Source of the DNA: Halicephalobus mephisto
Lineage: Eukaryota; Nematoda; Chromadorea; Rhabditida; Panagrolaimidae
Direction of reading: 5' to 3'
DNA length: 64,000 nucleotides
Assembly (NCBI GenBank): GCA_009193035.1
Contig: SWDT01000026.1
Span: 1-64,000, forward strand
The notes beneath the pieces were generated by a model. It did no database searches. It was given only the letters and a program-made list of their open reading frames with translations, and had not been told where the DNA came from. The stretch's first letter is position 1. The number at the start of each line of letters is the position of its first letter. Below are positions 43,901 through 51,215 of the stretch, one piece after another. The translations under genes and the position numbers were made by a program.

Positions 43901-45655
43901 TTAAGACTGTTAACAATTTCACCGGATCAGCGACATTATCGCCGTTCCAAGAACTAATTACTATTAACTGATGTTTAATATACCTCACTATTTTGCGGTA
44001 ATTGACACAAAAAATATATTCTTTAAAATTATTTTTAGTTGTTAAGTGTACACTATACCGAAAATTCAAAATTATTTTTAAAAAAGTTAATATTATATAG
44101 TTTTCAAAATACTAAGAATTGTAATTGATCAATTTTACATTCTTTCATTTTAGAAAATCTGAAATCTATCCATGAAGAATCTCCTGTGGTGAAACCGTTT
44201 TCGAAGAAAGTCAACGCTCTTCCAAATGGCGTTGCTGAACTCAGATTCACCGCCACAGGCAAACCAGAACCCGTTATTAGTTGGTTCAAAGACAACCTCC
44301 AGATTCTTCCTAGTATCAAATTCAACACAATTTGTGATGGAAATCAGTTCATGTTGAGAATAACAGATTTGACGGCCGAAGATGGGGGAATCTACAGATT
44401 AATGGCCGTCAACAATGCTGGAACTGATGAAGATACTGTAACTTTGGAAATTACTTCAAAAACTACTTCAAAGTTAGTCATTAAACTAGATAGATTGATA
44501 ATTTTTGTAAAATTACAGCAACCAAAACAAGAAACTCCCCAAGTTCACGAAACACCCAGTCTCTGTCCAATGCGCCCTCGGGCAAGCCGCCCAACTCGAT
44601 TGCGAGTTCGAAGGGGAACCGACTCCCGTGGCCACCTGGTTCCTGGGCCCTAAGAGAATCCAGTCCGGCGACGGGATCAAGATAATCTCAACACTAAACT
44701 CAAGTAAACTGATCATTTCCAAAGTGGAAGAGAGACATCTTGGGGAGTATCTCTGTACAGTAAGAAACAACCTCGGCGAGGACTTGGCAACAGCGGTCAT
44801 CTTTTTAGAAGGTATGTTTTGGGCATTAAAATACGTTTTAAAAATAACTTCTTGTTATACATACGGTCATTACAAAACTGAATTGTTTTTTTCTTCTTTG
44901 TGTAATTTTAAAAAACTTTAATTGTTGAATAATCTTCGTATTCTAAAATTTGTTTGTTTTTTAAAACTTTCGGTGTAATTCTAACAAACTTGGCACTGAT
45001 TTAAGTTACATCAACCAGGTGAAGTGTTCTAGAAAGATTCATATTCGAGGAGATTTGAATTTTCTAGAAAAACCTGAACCAAGTTGAAGTGTTCTGAAAA
45101 ATTTCATCTCGGATTGAAATTGTTTAGAATTACTTAAATCAGATTAGATTGAAGTTTTCTAAAAAGTTTTATTCCAAGCTAGAATTTTCTAGAATGATCA
45201 ATTCCATTCAAAATCAGAATGTTCTAGAATTGGTCTGGGAAATAATAAATGTTGTCCTCAGGCAGTGTTATTTTGAATTTTTTTATGTGTTCATTGTTAC
45301 GAATATTTTTAATTTCTTTCGTCCACATCGTTACGATTGAATATCACAGTAAAAAATTATATGACCTTCTGTAGTCGATGTAACGCCTGATTTTAGATCT
45401 GGTCTCACTCCATATGGTGACAGTCCTGTCCAAATACACCGGCCAATGTGGTCCAGAGCCGTTCCACGTCCGTCCTCGTCCGTTTATCATGTGAATCGTT
45501 TTCAATCTTAATCATAGTTTACTGTATGTTTAAAATTACTCCAGAATCCAATTTGTTAATTATTTTTATTTCAGGATCAACAGCCGCTCTTAGAAGTCCA
45601 CATTCATCACGGAAATCAAAATTATGACCGGACACTTGAACTCTCCACTACTTAG
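1..45655 (+). CDS. ttn-1: Titin-like giant muscle protein (TTN-1 type), 3' part, multi-exon
   Basis: This is a spliced gene, open from base 2, so its 5' part lies outside the window. Exons I can join in phase are 1-4984, 5030-5177, 7093-7155, 7439-13035, 13278-13428, 13537-18015, 18324-19169, 19291-20286, 20496-22115, 22163-22441, 22725-23048, 36844-37000, 37080-38269, 38625-39578, 39632-40465, 40869-41368, 41574-43020, 44154-44472, 44519-44811, 45375-45490 and 45575-45655. Almost all introns are phase 1 or 0. The product has long Lys/Glu/Ala helices, disordered repeats, six Fn3 and about 27 Ig domains, which is the composition of nematode TTN-1, a sarcomeric scaffold and spring in body-wall muscle. 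Coiled-coil segments plus an adjacent exp-2 channel gene favour ttn-1 over twitchin (unc-22) or unc-89. The family's kinase domain was not found. The link across the 13.8 kb intron rests on matching phase, strand and domain type. Confidence 0.85.
1510..3975 (+). repeat. Coding tandem array, about 14 units of ~55 codons, frame-disrupted
   Basis: The codons for ADIRREAAE recur at 1537, 1702, 1870, 2111, 2277, 2439, 2605, 2765, 2933, 3092, 3259, 3428, a truncated one at 3634, and 3827. Most spacings are 159-169 bases, close to 55 codons. Two intervals are longer (241 and 206 bases), where extra KAAEEKAK sub-units or lost bases occur. The position modulo 3 of this motif wanders 1,1,1,2,0,0,1,2,2,2,1,2,1,2, which shows the indels directly. 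Each unit reads as a [15 protein letters not shown] head followed by Lys/Glu/Ala heptad-like helix. Confidence 0.9.
5030..5177 (+). CDS. ttn-1: ttn-1 small linker exon
   Basis: The acceptor AAATTTCAG ends at 5029, and the phase-0 join to 4984 gives an acidic linker beginning [14 protein letters not shown] and ending MTVEPT. The donor at 5178 (ACAG|GTAGGT) leaves one base, which matches the next exon at 7093. There is no domain. The first residues (HVSMMVMV) are unlike the acidic surroundings, so a slightly different acceptor is possible. Confidence 0.6.
5178..7092 (+). other. ttn-1 intron with a GC-richer island
   Basis: This 1.9 kb intron is AT-rich except at about 6640-6900, where base composition is closer to coding DNA and both strands have moderate open frames. 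None of those frames looks like a muscle domain. An internal promoter or alternative first exon is possible because nematode titins make short isoforms, but nothing here proves it. Confidence 0.4.
7093..7155 (+). CDS. ttn-1: ttn-1 micro-exon, basic linker
   Basis: A 63-base exon lies between acceptor TTTTTAG and donor GCAG|GTCGGT. In phase 1 it reads [21 protein letters not shown]. The KKVVKKK motif recurs in this protein near 16195 and 20880, which supports it as a real part of the same gene. Its phases match the exons on both sides (5177 and 7439). It has no known fold and is probably a flexible, positively charged joint. Confidence 0.65.
7439..13035 (+). CDS. ttn-1: ttn-1 5.6 kb exon: disordered repeats, a helical pair, an unnamed segment and Ig domains
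   Basis: This uninterrupted 1,866-codon exon starts at acceptor CTTTTTAG. Most of it is Glu/Lys/Ser/Val-rich disorder in which a 30-45 residue theme recurs, of the form K-R-V-K-E-P-x-E-E-x-V followed by an acidic and hydrophobic end (for example near 7785, 8160, 8270, 8720 and 11820). It resembles the elastic repeat regions reported for C. elegans TTN-1, but I cannot assign it to a named repeat type. At 8881-9240 two 75-codon-spaced copies of an amphipathic helical module appear. At about 12115-12530 there is a denser, globular-looking segment. An Ig domain follows (about 12560-12865), and a second Ig starts at about 12900 and is completed by the next exon. The exon ends at AAG|GTAAAT in phase 0. 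Confidence 0.85.
13278..13428 (+). CDS. ttn-1: ttn-1 exon completing an Ig domain
   Basis: The acceptor TTTTCAG ends at 13277. The exon supplies the second half of the Ig begun in the previous exon. It contains the canonical D-A-G-E-Y-x-C-x-A motif and its cysteine, then the G-strand (STVKVQSN). The phase-0 entry and phase-1 exit match the neighbours at 13035 and 13537. Confidence 0.85.
13537..18015 (+). CDS. ttn-1: ttn-1 4.5 kb exon: charged helix, three Ig and two Fn3 domains
   Basis: After a short linker (13537-13900) there are about 860 codons of almost pure Glu/Lys/Ala/Arg (13900-16480). This is predicted to form coiled coil or a long single alpha-helix and corresponds to the coiled-coil parts known in nematode titin. 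Domains then run Ig (about 16575-16850), Ig (16851-17115), Ig (17120-17405), Fn3 (17410-17700) and Fn3 (17701-18012). The Fn3 units show the usual P-x-x-P start, W-x-x-P and the late Y-x-F-R-V-x-A-x-N motif. A 474-base internal tandem duplication lies within the helix. The donor ATTT|GTAAGTTT leaves one base and pairs with 18324. Confidence 0.9.
15001..15834 (+). repeat. Near-identical tandem duplication inside the charged helix (474-base offset)
   Basis: Bases 15001-15360 and 15475-15834 encode nearly the same block, beginning [19 protein letters not shown]. By eye there are only about 7-8 base differences over 360, nearly all at third positions, with one Arg/Lys change. The copies are joined by about 114 bases of less similar helix. 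Confidence 0.85.
18324..19169 (+). CDS. ttn-1: ttn-1 exon: Fn3-Ig-Ig
   Basis: The acceptor AATTTCAG ends at 18323. The exon holds an Fn3 (about 18330-18605, with [10 protein letters not shown] and [12 protein letters not shown]), an Ig (18620-18900, with IWYKDG and [13 protein letters not shown]) and an Ig (18905-19167, with [11 protein letters not shown]). It ends AAGG|GTAGGT in phase 1. The Ig pair directly after an Fn3 is typical of the A-band-like part of titin and twitchin. Confidence 0.9.
19291..20286 (+). CDS. ttn-1: ttn-1 exon: Ig-Ig-Fn3 and the start of a further Fn3
   Basis: The acceptor GTTTTCAG ends at 19290. Domains are Ig (about 19300-19570, VKWFKNG), Ig (19575-19855), Fn3 (19858-20160, VDYYIIERK and [12 protein letters not shown]) and, from about 20225, the first strands of another Fn3 ([21 protein letters not shown]) that continues in the next exon. 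The donor is at 20287 (AAG|GTTGGT), phase 1. Confidence 0.9.
20496..22115 (+). CDS. ttn-1: ttn-1 exon: end of Fn3, 380-residue disordered linker, Ig
   Basis: The exon enters after CCTTTCAG and completes the Fn3 (to about 20700, with [15 protein letters not shown]). A long low-complexity linker follows (20700-21840). It carries a Ser/Pro patch, then [12 protein letters not shown], then Lys/Glu/Asn/Ser-rich sequence with no fold. An Ig closes the exon (about 21840-22113, with VTWTKDN and [13 protein letters not shown]). The linker is less GC-rich than the flanking domains and is probably fast-evolving. Confidence 0.85.
22163..22441 (+). CDS. ttn-1: ttn-1 exon: single Ig domain
   Basis: One Ig domain fills this exon, with LVWTRKG, the C-strand tryptophan and [14 protein letters not shown]. 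The second intradomain cysteine position is a leucine (YVLEA), so this Ig probably lacks one core Cys, as many titin Igs do. The exon is phase 1 at both ends. If the donor at 22442 is not used, the frame runs 30 more codons to a stop. Confidence 0.88.
22725..23048 (+). CDS. ttn-1: ttn-1 exon: Fn3 domain, last before the giant intron
   Basis: This is a complete Fn3 ([32 protein letters not shown] and [13 protein letters not shown]), ending in a basic stub (EYHRPKR). The donor AGAG|GTTGGT leaves one base. In titin and twitchin an Fn3 in this position is followed by the N-terminal linker and kinase domain. Here the next same-strand exon in phase is the Ig exon at 36844. Confidence 0.88.
23239..25517 (-). 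CDS. exp-2: Voltage-gated K+ channel, EXP-2-like, six coding exons
   Basis: Exons in transcript order are 25517-25370, 25008-24847, 24805-24572, 24515-23800, 23559-23510 and 23459-23239. All joins are in phase and use good splice sites. From the ATG at 25504 the protein is 505 residues. A T1 tetramerisation domain lies at about 58-165 (RLNIGGTPF), then S1-S3. S4 is at about 335-357, with arginines every third residue ([16 protein letters not shown]). S5, a pore with [10 protein letters not shown]6, and a short tail ending GIH follow. It should carry K+ across the membrane of muscle or pharynx. EXP-2 in C. elegans repolarises pharyngeal muscle with unusual gating. S6 has LALPITIIV where Kv channels usually have Pro-Val-Pro. 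It lies antisense inside a ttn-1 intron, 190 bases from the exon at 23048. In C. elegans exp-2 and parts of ttn-1 were, as I recall, annotated on the same cosmid (F12F3). Confidence 0.9.
25518..32469. other. AT-rich stretch, intron of both nested genes; no supported gene
   Basis: I see no domain-bearing frame on either strand. The part at 25780-26320 is less AT-rich, with frames of 60-87 codons on both strands that match nothing I know; being near the channel's first exon it may be regulatory. At 29216-29365 there is a cluster of the GGTCC-AGTGGAAA palindrome family. At 31390-31590 a run of TATAGTATAT-type imperfect repeats occurs. The remainder is low-complexity AT-rich DNA. Confidence 0.5.
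29216..29365. repeat. Cluster of palindromic GGTCC(T/G)-AGTGGAAA elements
   Basis: Forward (GGTCCTTAGTGG, GGTCCGGAGTGGAAA) and reverse (TTTCCACTCAGGACC, TTTCCACTCGAGACC) copies alternate over 150 bases. The same element forms the arrays at 51847-52450 and 55265-55770. Confidence 0.7.
32470..32480 (-). CDS. exp-2: Candidate first coding exon of the EXP-2-like channel
   Basis: On the minus strand ATGCCGACTAT is followed by a perfect donor (GTAAGTTTC). It ends in phase 2. Joined to the acceptor TATTTAG at 25518 it gives MPTMVTGN and then the ATG at 25504, all in frame. This would make a 514-residue protein and a 6.95 kb first intron. Upstream is a CAG/Gln-like tract with no earlier in-frame ATG noted. 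Without RNA evidence the simpler start at 25504 remains possible. Confidence 0.45.
32481..36843. other. AT-rich stretch between the channel's candidate 5' exon and the next ttn-1 exon
   Basis: Bases 32660-32890 are GC-richer and may be the channel's promoter region. At 35440-35590 there is a run of TATATG/TACATA-like degenerate repeats. An open frame at 35590-35886 (98 codons) shows no recognisable family. No kinase-like motif (HRDLKPEN, DFG, GxGxxG) was found on the plus strand. Confidence 0.45.
36844..38269 (+). CDS. ttn-1: ttn-1 exons: four Ig domains after the giant intron
   Basis: Two exons (36844-37000 and 37080-38269) join as VQ-W-LKNG across a phase-2 intron. The acceptor GAATTTTAG supplies AA to the lone G at 23048, giving a Glu codon and an in-frame join. 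Ig domains are at about 36890-37260, 37390-37665, 37680-37965 and 38000-38268, with WLKNG, WFKNG, WFKDG and WYKDD C-strands. A basic Ser/Thr/Arg linker ([16 protein letters not shown]) separates the first two. A separate gene starting here is possible, but no start codon or promoter stands out. Confidence 0.85.
38625..39578 (+). CDS. ttn-1: ttn-1 exon: three Ig domains
   Basis: The acceptor AATTTCAG ends at 38624. Ig domains are at about 38650-38925 ([20 protein letters not shown]), 38970-39265 ([20 protein letters not shown]) and 39290-39575 ([10 protein letters not shown]). A Ser/Pro linker ([15 protein letters not shown]) joins the first two. This linker type is a common phosphorylation target in muscle giants. 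Phase 1 at both ends. Confidence 0.9.
39632..40465 (+). CDS. ttn-1: ttn-1 exon: Pro/Glu-rich linker and two Ig domains
   Basis: The first 65 codons are a Pro/Glu/Ser/Thr linker with repeated APEEPS-like motifs, a short PEVK-like spring. Ig domains follow at about 39830-40110 ([21 protein letters not shown]) and 40190-40463 ([20 protein letters not shown]). Phase 1 at both ends. Confidence 0.9.
40869..43020 (+). CDS. ttn-1: ttn-1 exons: five Ig domains
   Basis: Exons 40869-41368 and 41574-43020 join in phase 0. Ig domains are at about 40890-41195 (LQWFFID), 41210-41700 split by the intron (VIWFHND, then [13 protein letters not shown]), 42085-42375 (VQWDRNG), 42420-42710 ([20 protein letters not shown]) and 42735-43019 ([20 protein letters not shown]). 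A 125-residue linker rich in Ser/Thr/Lys (41701-42080) separates the second and third. Confidence 0.9.
43179..43437. repeat. Dispersed 260-base repeat, copy A (in a ttn-1 intron)
   Basis: This is nearly identical to 48211-48470. It contains two related half-units about 180 bases apart, each with TATCGATATATTAAATATAG and CATCAGAATCATTTTAAT. It sits in the 1.1 kb intron between the 14th and 15th C-terminal Ig domains. No coding frame or clear terminal inverted repeats were seen. Confidence 0.75.
44154..44811 (+). CDS. ttn-1: ttn-1 exons: the last two Ig domains
   Basis: Exon 44154-44472 carries an Ig ([21 protein letters not shown]). The donor TCAAA|GTTAGT in phase 2 joins 44519 (acceptor AATTACAG) and switches to the frame reading [20 protein letters not shown], which starts the final Ig ([22 protein letters not shown]) at about 44525-44810. 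Reading straight through instead gives a nonsense frame that stops at 44653, so the intron is well supported. Confidence 0.85.
45375..45490 (+). CDS. ttn-1: ttn-1 penultimate exon, Pro/Ser/Arg-rich tail (possibly alternative)
   Basis: The acceptor TTCTGTAG ends at 45374. In phase 1 from 44811 the exon reads [20 protein letters not shown] and continues with [15 protein letters not shown], ending CAT|GTGAAT in phase 0. Base composition is clearly coding-like compared with the surrounding intron. It resembles the unstructured tails found at the ends of twitchin and titin. Its inclusion decides the reading frame of the last exon. Confidence 0.65.
45575..45655 (+). CDS. ttn-1: ttn-1 last exon, two possible frames
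   Basis: The acceptor TTATTTCAG ends at 45574. After exon 45375-45490 it reads [15 protein letters not shown] and stops TAG at 45653-45655. If that exon is skipped, phase 1 from 44811 gives [17 protein letters not shown] and stops TGA at 45625-45627. Both frames are open, so alternative C-termini are possible. Confidence 0.65.
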   Translation, partial: DQQPLLEVHIHHGNQNYDRTLELSTT

Positions 45656-46923
45656 ACGAAAAATTAATATTTTTAATGTAATTTAGTTTTATTGTACGTC
45701 TTGATTTTTCTTCAGATTCGCAATTTAGCTGAGTCTGTCTTTCTTTTAAGCACGTTGCCCGCAATTTGGCGGCGAGCTGCCGATGAATTTTTAAAAATTC
45801 GTCGATGATTTCTGTATTGTCTAACCCTCACAAGATTCTGAAACCTTCATAACACTGAACCCGATTCTATGTCGGTGATAATTTCAATTTCTCTTTTGAA
45901 GTTGAAAAAAAATGTAAAATTAATCTTGTCATTCGTACTAACCCAAGTCTATTCTGAGGGAGAAGGATTTCTGAGATGATCAAATGCTGCTCTTGATGGA
46001 CAAGTTGCGGAATGAATTAATTCACTACTGCTGCTCAATTACCATCCAGTGAATTATTTTCAAACTTCAATTTTTACTGTTAATTTTACCTTAACCTGCT
46101 GCTCAATTACCATAATGACGGTATATTACAGTAACCATCAATTAAAATTCAAGAGGTTCCAGATGCTGCTGCTCATTTTCCATCTTCTTGATCCTTCTTG
46201 ACCTGTCATCCAGATCTTCTTTCCTCCCTCTTTTTTACTATTTTATTCAGTTTTAACAAAAAAAAATTATTTTTCCGATTTAGTTGGAGTTATTTTAGTT
46301 TTGTCGCTAGTTTTGAAGGTTAATAAATTTTTCATTTTGATAATTGCTGGATCAGACATCCCATCCCTAGAGGGAAACGCAATCAACAGGGAGCACTAGG
46401 TCCCAATCAGATTCCCTGAGCATCAACAAGAAGTAATTGGTCCCGAACAGATTCCCCAGCACTGACAAGGAAGTATTTGGTCCCGAACAGATTCCCTGAG
46501 TATCAACAAGGAGCACTTGGTCCCGAACAGATTCCTCTAGCATCGATAAAGGAAAACTTGGTCTCGAATGGATCCCCTTAGCACTGACAAGAGAACATAT
46601 AGTTCCTCTTGGCGGGAATTGTTACTGTTATATTTGCAGCATATGTCGATTTCGACATGGTATTTTTGTATTTTGCTTTAGGCATTTGTGAGATAAACCT
46701 TTTCTACAAATCTACCTTTCTTATCTGTACTCGGACCAACAGATATAACAACAATGATTGGGAGTTGGATTGTAAGTAGTCCAGGATAAGTAATCTTCAT
46801 CAACTTCCTACGTAAATAATCAATACAGTATTCAAAAATAACAAATCAATTTGATTCCATAGTTTATATAAAATTGAGAAATCCGGCTAATGAGCGATAT
46901 TGGAAAGATTATCGTGATAGGAC
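45656..46923. other. Convergent intergenic region (ttn-1 and Ly6 gene 3' ends)
   Basis: The 1.27 kb contain no supported gene. The phrase CTGCTGCTCA recurs near 46024, 46097 and 46168, and a 40-base tandem repeat lies at 46391-46612. No clear AATAAA signal was found near the ttn-1 stop. Confidence 0.5.
46391..46612. repeat. Tandem repeat, 40-base period, five copies
   Basis: The motif GGTCCCGAACAGATTCC (with variants) starts at about 46399, 46439, 46479, 46519 and 46560. Spacing is 40, 40, 40 and 41. It alternates between TGAGCATCAACAAG and CAGCACTGACAAG inserts, so the higher-order unit may be 80 bases. Confidence 0.85.
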
Positions 46924-48822
46924 TCAACCACTCAATGAAATCAAAATGAACAAAAAGAAGAAAAATAGATTCATCATTGGGGTTGTTGAGTGATTACAGC
47001 CGTCCGTATCGCAAGCTTGTACACAACCTGAAAAACAACAATATTGTAAAAATTCTAATTATTACGAAATAATTCCAGTGATTTTTTAGGATTTTTAGAC
47101 ACTGCTCAAGATGCAAAATTTAGATATTCGAACTAAGATTTCATGGATTCTAAGAAGATCTCGAGACTTTTGAGATTCTCAAAGATGCTAGAAACTTACT
47201 GAATTCTCGAAGGTTCAGAAAATTTTGAACAATTCTAGTTTCCGAGGATTTCGAAATTTCCATAAAATCCCAGAAGTTTCAACTGAACTAAGAACTTCTA
47301 TGAAACGTCAGAAAATTCCGAAAACATCTATACGACTTTTGAAAATTTTTACAATTTCCTACTGTAGTGTAAAAGATTCTGAAATCTCCACCATAACCTC
47401 AATAAAAGTCATTTAAATTTAAAAATTGATGTTTTTTGTCAATATCGATTATTGCAAACCACATTATAGTTTAATTAAATTTCGTAATTAGATTTATAAA
47501 ATATGTCATACCCGTGAACTGATGACCTTCGTACTTGAAGTGACCGCAGTGGCTAATCCGGACTATTTCTAAAATAAAAATAAACAATAATTTTATTCAA
47601 AAATCAAAATAAACCTGTGTCAGCAGTCAACGTGCCAGAATCCAAAGCACAAGTTCTTATAACTATCGTCTGACTAGGATCATCGGATCTATATCCATTT
47701 ACTTTGATGCAGTGATCTGCTGGAAAAAGCCCATTTCTGTTTTTCTTGAAAGCCCAACAAGGAAATTGGTAATTAGCCACGTTTCCCTTAGGTCCTCTCT
47801 GGACAGTGGAATTAAAAGTGTCTTCACATTCGGGATTTGAGCCATTAAAAGAGCTGCACACAAAGCAGCCTATACCGGCAGAAGTTACTGAAAATTTTAA
47901 ATCATAATATAAAAATAAAAATTGTTTCGATATCGATTTTTAGAAATATTCAAAAATTGAAGTTTTATCAAATTCGGGGATCTTAAAAATCTTCCTTCAA
48001 GATTCTGGAAGAATTCAGAAGCTTCTTTGAGATCTTTGACAATTTTAGAACTCTCTAATAGACTGTAAAAAAATTCTAGGAACTTCTAAGATTCTCAAAA
48101 GCTAAAAGACTTTCATTAAGATTCTAAGTTTTCAGAATGCCAGAGAGATTTTAAATAAAAATAATCTTAATGTACCGGTACGTAAATTGAATTTATTATA
48201 TTGGTGCACTAAATCCAATGTATCGATGTATTAAATATAATATATCAGATACATCAGAATCATTTTAATGTGTCCATACATTATATATCATTTGCTGTTT
48301 TTATATGCGTAGTTAATTTTCTAAGTCTTCTTCACACAAAAAATAGTTCTAATATACCAATACGTAATTAAACCCGCTATATCAGTAACTTAAATCCAAC
48401 ATATCGATATATTAAATATAGTATATCCGATACATCAGAATCATTTTAATATATCCATACATTATATATTATTTGCTGTTTTTATGCGTAAAAAGTCAAA
48501 GAAGCTTTAAAAACATTCTGAAAAATTCAAAACTGTCTACTTAATTTTGAAAAGTTCTAGAACCTTCCGCAAATTCTAATTTTAATCAAAACAAAAACTT
48601 CTTAAATTCCTCCTTACCAGGTGAATAAATCAAATCTATTAAAATCATAACTGCAAATAACTTGAAGAATACTGTAGATTGAATACAATTAACATTTAGA
48701 AATATTTTTTGTTTTACTGTAGGTTTATGTAGATTCAGGGCTTCTGAAAAATTACAAATATTAAATTTATAAATTTTAACTTTATAAAGATTAATTTAAT
48801 ATACAGTACCTTTGGTCTCCAT
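46924..48822 (-). CDS. GPI-anchored Ly6 protein of the quiver/sleepless type
   Basis: Five exons join in phase: 48822-48810, 48743-48618, 47887-47615, 47568-47512 and 47027-46924, giving 190 residues. A hydrophobic N-terminal stretch (STVFFKLFAVMILIDLIYS) looks like a signal sequence. The mature part starts GCFVCSSFNGSNPECEDTF, then has CWAFKKNRNGLFPADHCIKV, RTCALDSGTLTADTEIVR and HCGHFKY, and ends CDTDGCNHS. This is the cysteine spacing of the quiver/sleepless Ly6 family. The C-terminus is a hydrophobic tail (MMNLFFFFLFILISLSG) typical of GPI attachment. Members sit on neurons or muscle and can tune ion channels; Drosophila Sleepless acts on the Kv channel Shaker. The 13-base first exon is the least certain part. 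The nematode orthologue name is not known to me. Confidence 0.85.
48211..48470. repeat. Dispersed 260-base repeat, copy B (in a Ly6-gene intron)
   Basis: This lies in the intron 47888-48617 of the Ly6 gene and is nearly identical by eye to 43179-43437, including the two-half-unit structure about 181 bases apart. Confidence 0.75.
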
Positions 48823-50744
48823 CACGTTTCCTTCTTTTTCGCATTTTTTTAAAGAAGATCCAGCGCAAAAATGGCGCAAGTAAAGCCGCAACCGAGTTAT
48901 TGCCTCAATCTTGGCAGCCGTTGAGGAAAGCCAAGGGTCCGGCAGAAGTTCTAAAGTTTAAACTTAATGCAATGTTCTTAAAAATCAATAAATATCAAAT
49001 AAATGACAGCCTAAAAACTCGTAATTTTTACTTAATTAAAAACGAAATAAAGAAACTCATGGTCAAGAACATCAAACATTTTTTTTGAGACCAAAGTTTA
49101 CATTTTTAGGTATTTGTTTTTTTAAATAAGTCGATAAATTTCAATTTTATTTTGTCAAAAGCATATTGTTATAAAAAATAGGAATTGTTATGAAGTGTTC
49201 TCGACAGGAATTTTGAGAACTTTTTAGAAAATATCCTACGTCATTATTTTGCTTTTTTTGCAAATAATTATTTTGCAATTTTACACGATGTCGTAATCAA
49301 CCATATATATTATAAAAATCGAAAATAAAATTTTTACAAAATTGTTTTAATTTTTAAAAATTTGTCGAAATTAAAATTATTTAAATTTTTTGTTTTTTGT
49401 TATTTTATATCATCTCGTAATTAATCTTTTGGAAATATATTTTATGTAGATAAATTTCAAGACTTCAGAATTAGAATATATGACGTGTGAAAAGTTTCAT
49501 ATTTTTTCAGGATTAAAATTTATATTTCAAAGTCCTCATGGATCTTCCAGAAGCCACAACTAACACGACAAACTTCGAAAACGATTTTCTTTATTATTAA
49601 AAAACAAAAAATTACTAATTCTTAAAAAATTAAATTTATCGATTTTTAGAAAACAAAAAATAAATAAATAAAAAATTATTCGATAATGAAGTTTTTAATT
49701 TTTTTCAACAATTTAATGATTTTCGAAAATCAGTAATAAAGTTTATAACAGAAGTACAAATTAAGTATTTTTTTGATCAAAATAGACAATTATAATTCCT
49801 TATTTTTCGAAATTAATCAATAAATTTCACTTTTATTTTACTAAATTATTCAAAAATAAAAAATTTTAAAAATTCAAATTTATCGATTTTCATAAAAAAA
49901 CAAACAAGGAAGTATTGGTCCTACAACGAATAATACTTGATTTTATTTTCCATGAGCTTAATTACTGGTCCTTTAATGTTACAAAGTATTGAGAGGCTTT
50001 TTCGCAGTTCCGCGTTCCCGAGGGAAAATATCACGGAAAGATGAGAGAACAGAAAATTTGATTTTGCCTCTGGCATCGAAACTGACTTGGACGAAAATGA
50101 TACCCATGGCTTTTAAGTGAAATAGTTTTTACAAAATTTTAAAAAATCAAAATTTTTCGCAAAACGAAATTTTTTTAAAATTATTGTTAATTCAAAAACC
50201 AAGTAAATAAAGATCGAATATCTAATCCAAAGTTAAACAAAAAAATTTTAAATATATTTTAAAAAATAAGAATTTTAAAATTACGATGAATTTTTAAAAA
50301 ATTTTCAGAAATAAATTTTCCGTTCAGGACCATTTTTTTAGTTTTTAATTAAAATTAAATTTTTTTGTGATTTTTATATTTTTAAAATTAGTAAAAGTTG
50401 AAGTACCTATATAAAAAAACAAAAAATAATTCAATTTTTTTTTCAAAATTAAGTTAGAAAAAAACAATGAAAAAGCCTATTCGGATTTTCAAAAAAAAAT
50501 GTTCCATTTTTTTCGAAACAATTTAAAATTAGTTTTTTTTTAAAACAGCACTCAACATAGTGACGAATTTTTTTTTGAAAATAAAAATCCAGGTAACATT
50601 GAAACTTTTTTCACGCCTGAAAATCCTCATGCCAAAAATCGAGCCAGCAACTTAGCAGTGAAGAAAAATATCGAAAAAGTAATAATGGCTCTCCTGGCTG
50701 GTTTTGCATTTCATCGAAAAAAGAACAACCTAGTCAGCTTAAGA

Positions 50745-51215
50745 AAAAAATTCGACAAGATAATCATTATTATTTTTGAACTTAAAGAAAAAATTCAACA
50801 AAATAATCATTAATATTTTTTAGTTTAAAAAAAATTCGACAAGATAATCATTATTATTTTTGAACTTAAAAAAAATTCAATAAGATAATCATTGATATTT
50901 TTTTAATTTAAAAAAAATTCAACAAAATAATCATTAATATTTTTTTAGTTTAAAGAAAAAAATTCGACAAGATAATCATTATTATTTTTTAACTTAAAGA
51001 AAAAAATTCAACAAGATAATCATTGATATTTTTTAATTTAAAAAAAATTCAACAAAATAATCGCTATTATTTTTTAATTTAAAAAAAAATTCGACAAGAT
51101 AATCATTAATATTTTTTTAATTTAAAAAAAATTCAATAAGATAATCATTATTATTTTTTAACTTAAAGAAAAAAATTCGACAAAATAATCGCTATTATTT
51201 TTTAGTTTAAAGAAA
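50745..51215. repeat. Tandem repeat, period 41-45 bases, about 11 copies
   Basis: The core AATTC(G/A)ACAA(G/A)ATAATC followed by ATTATTATTTTT recurs at about 50751, 50794, 50835, 50876, 50918, 50963 and onward to 51190. Period varies through A-run length. Confidence 0.8.
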
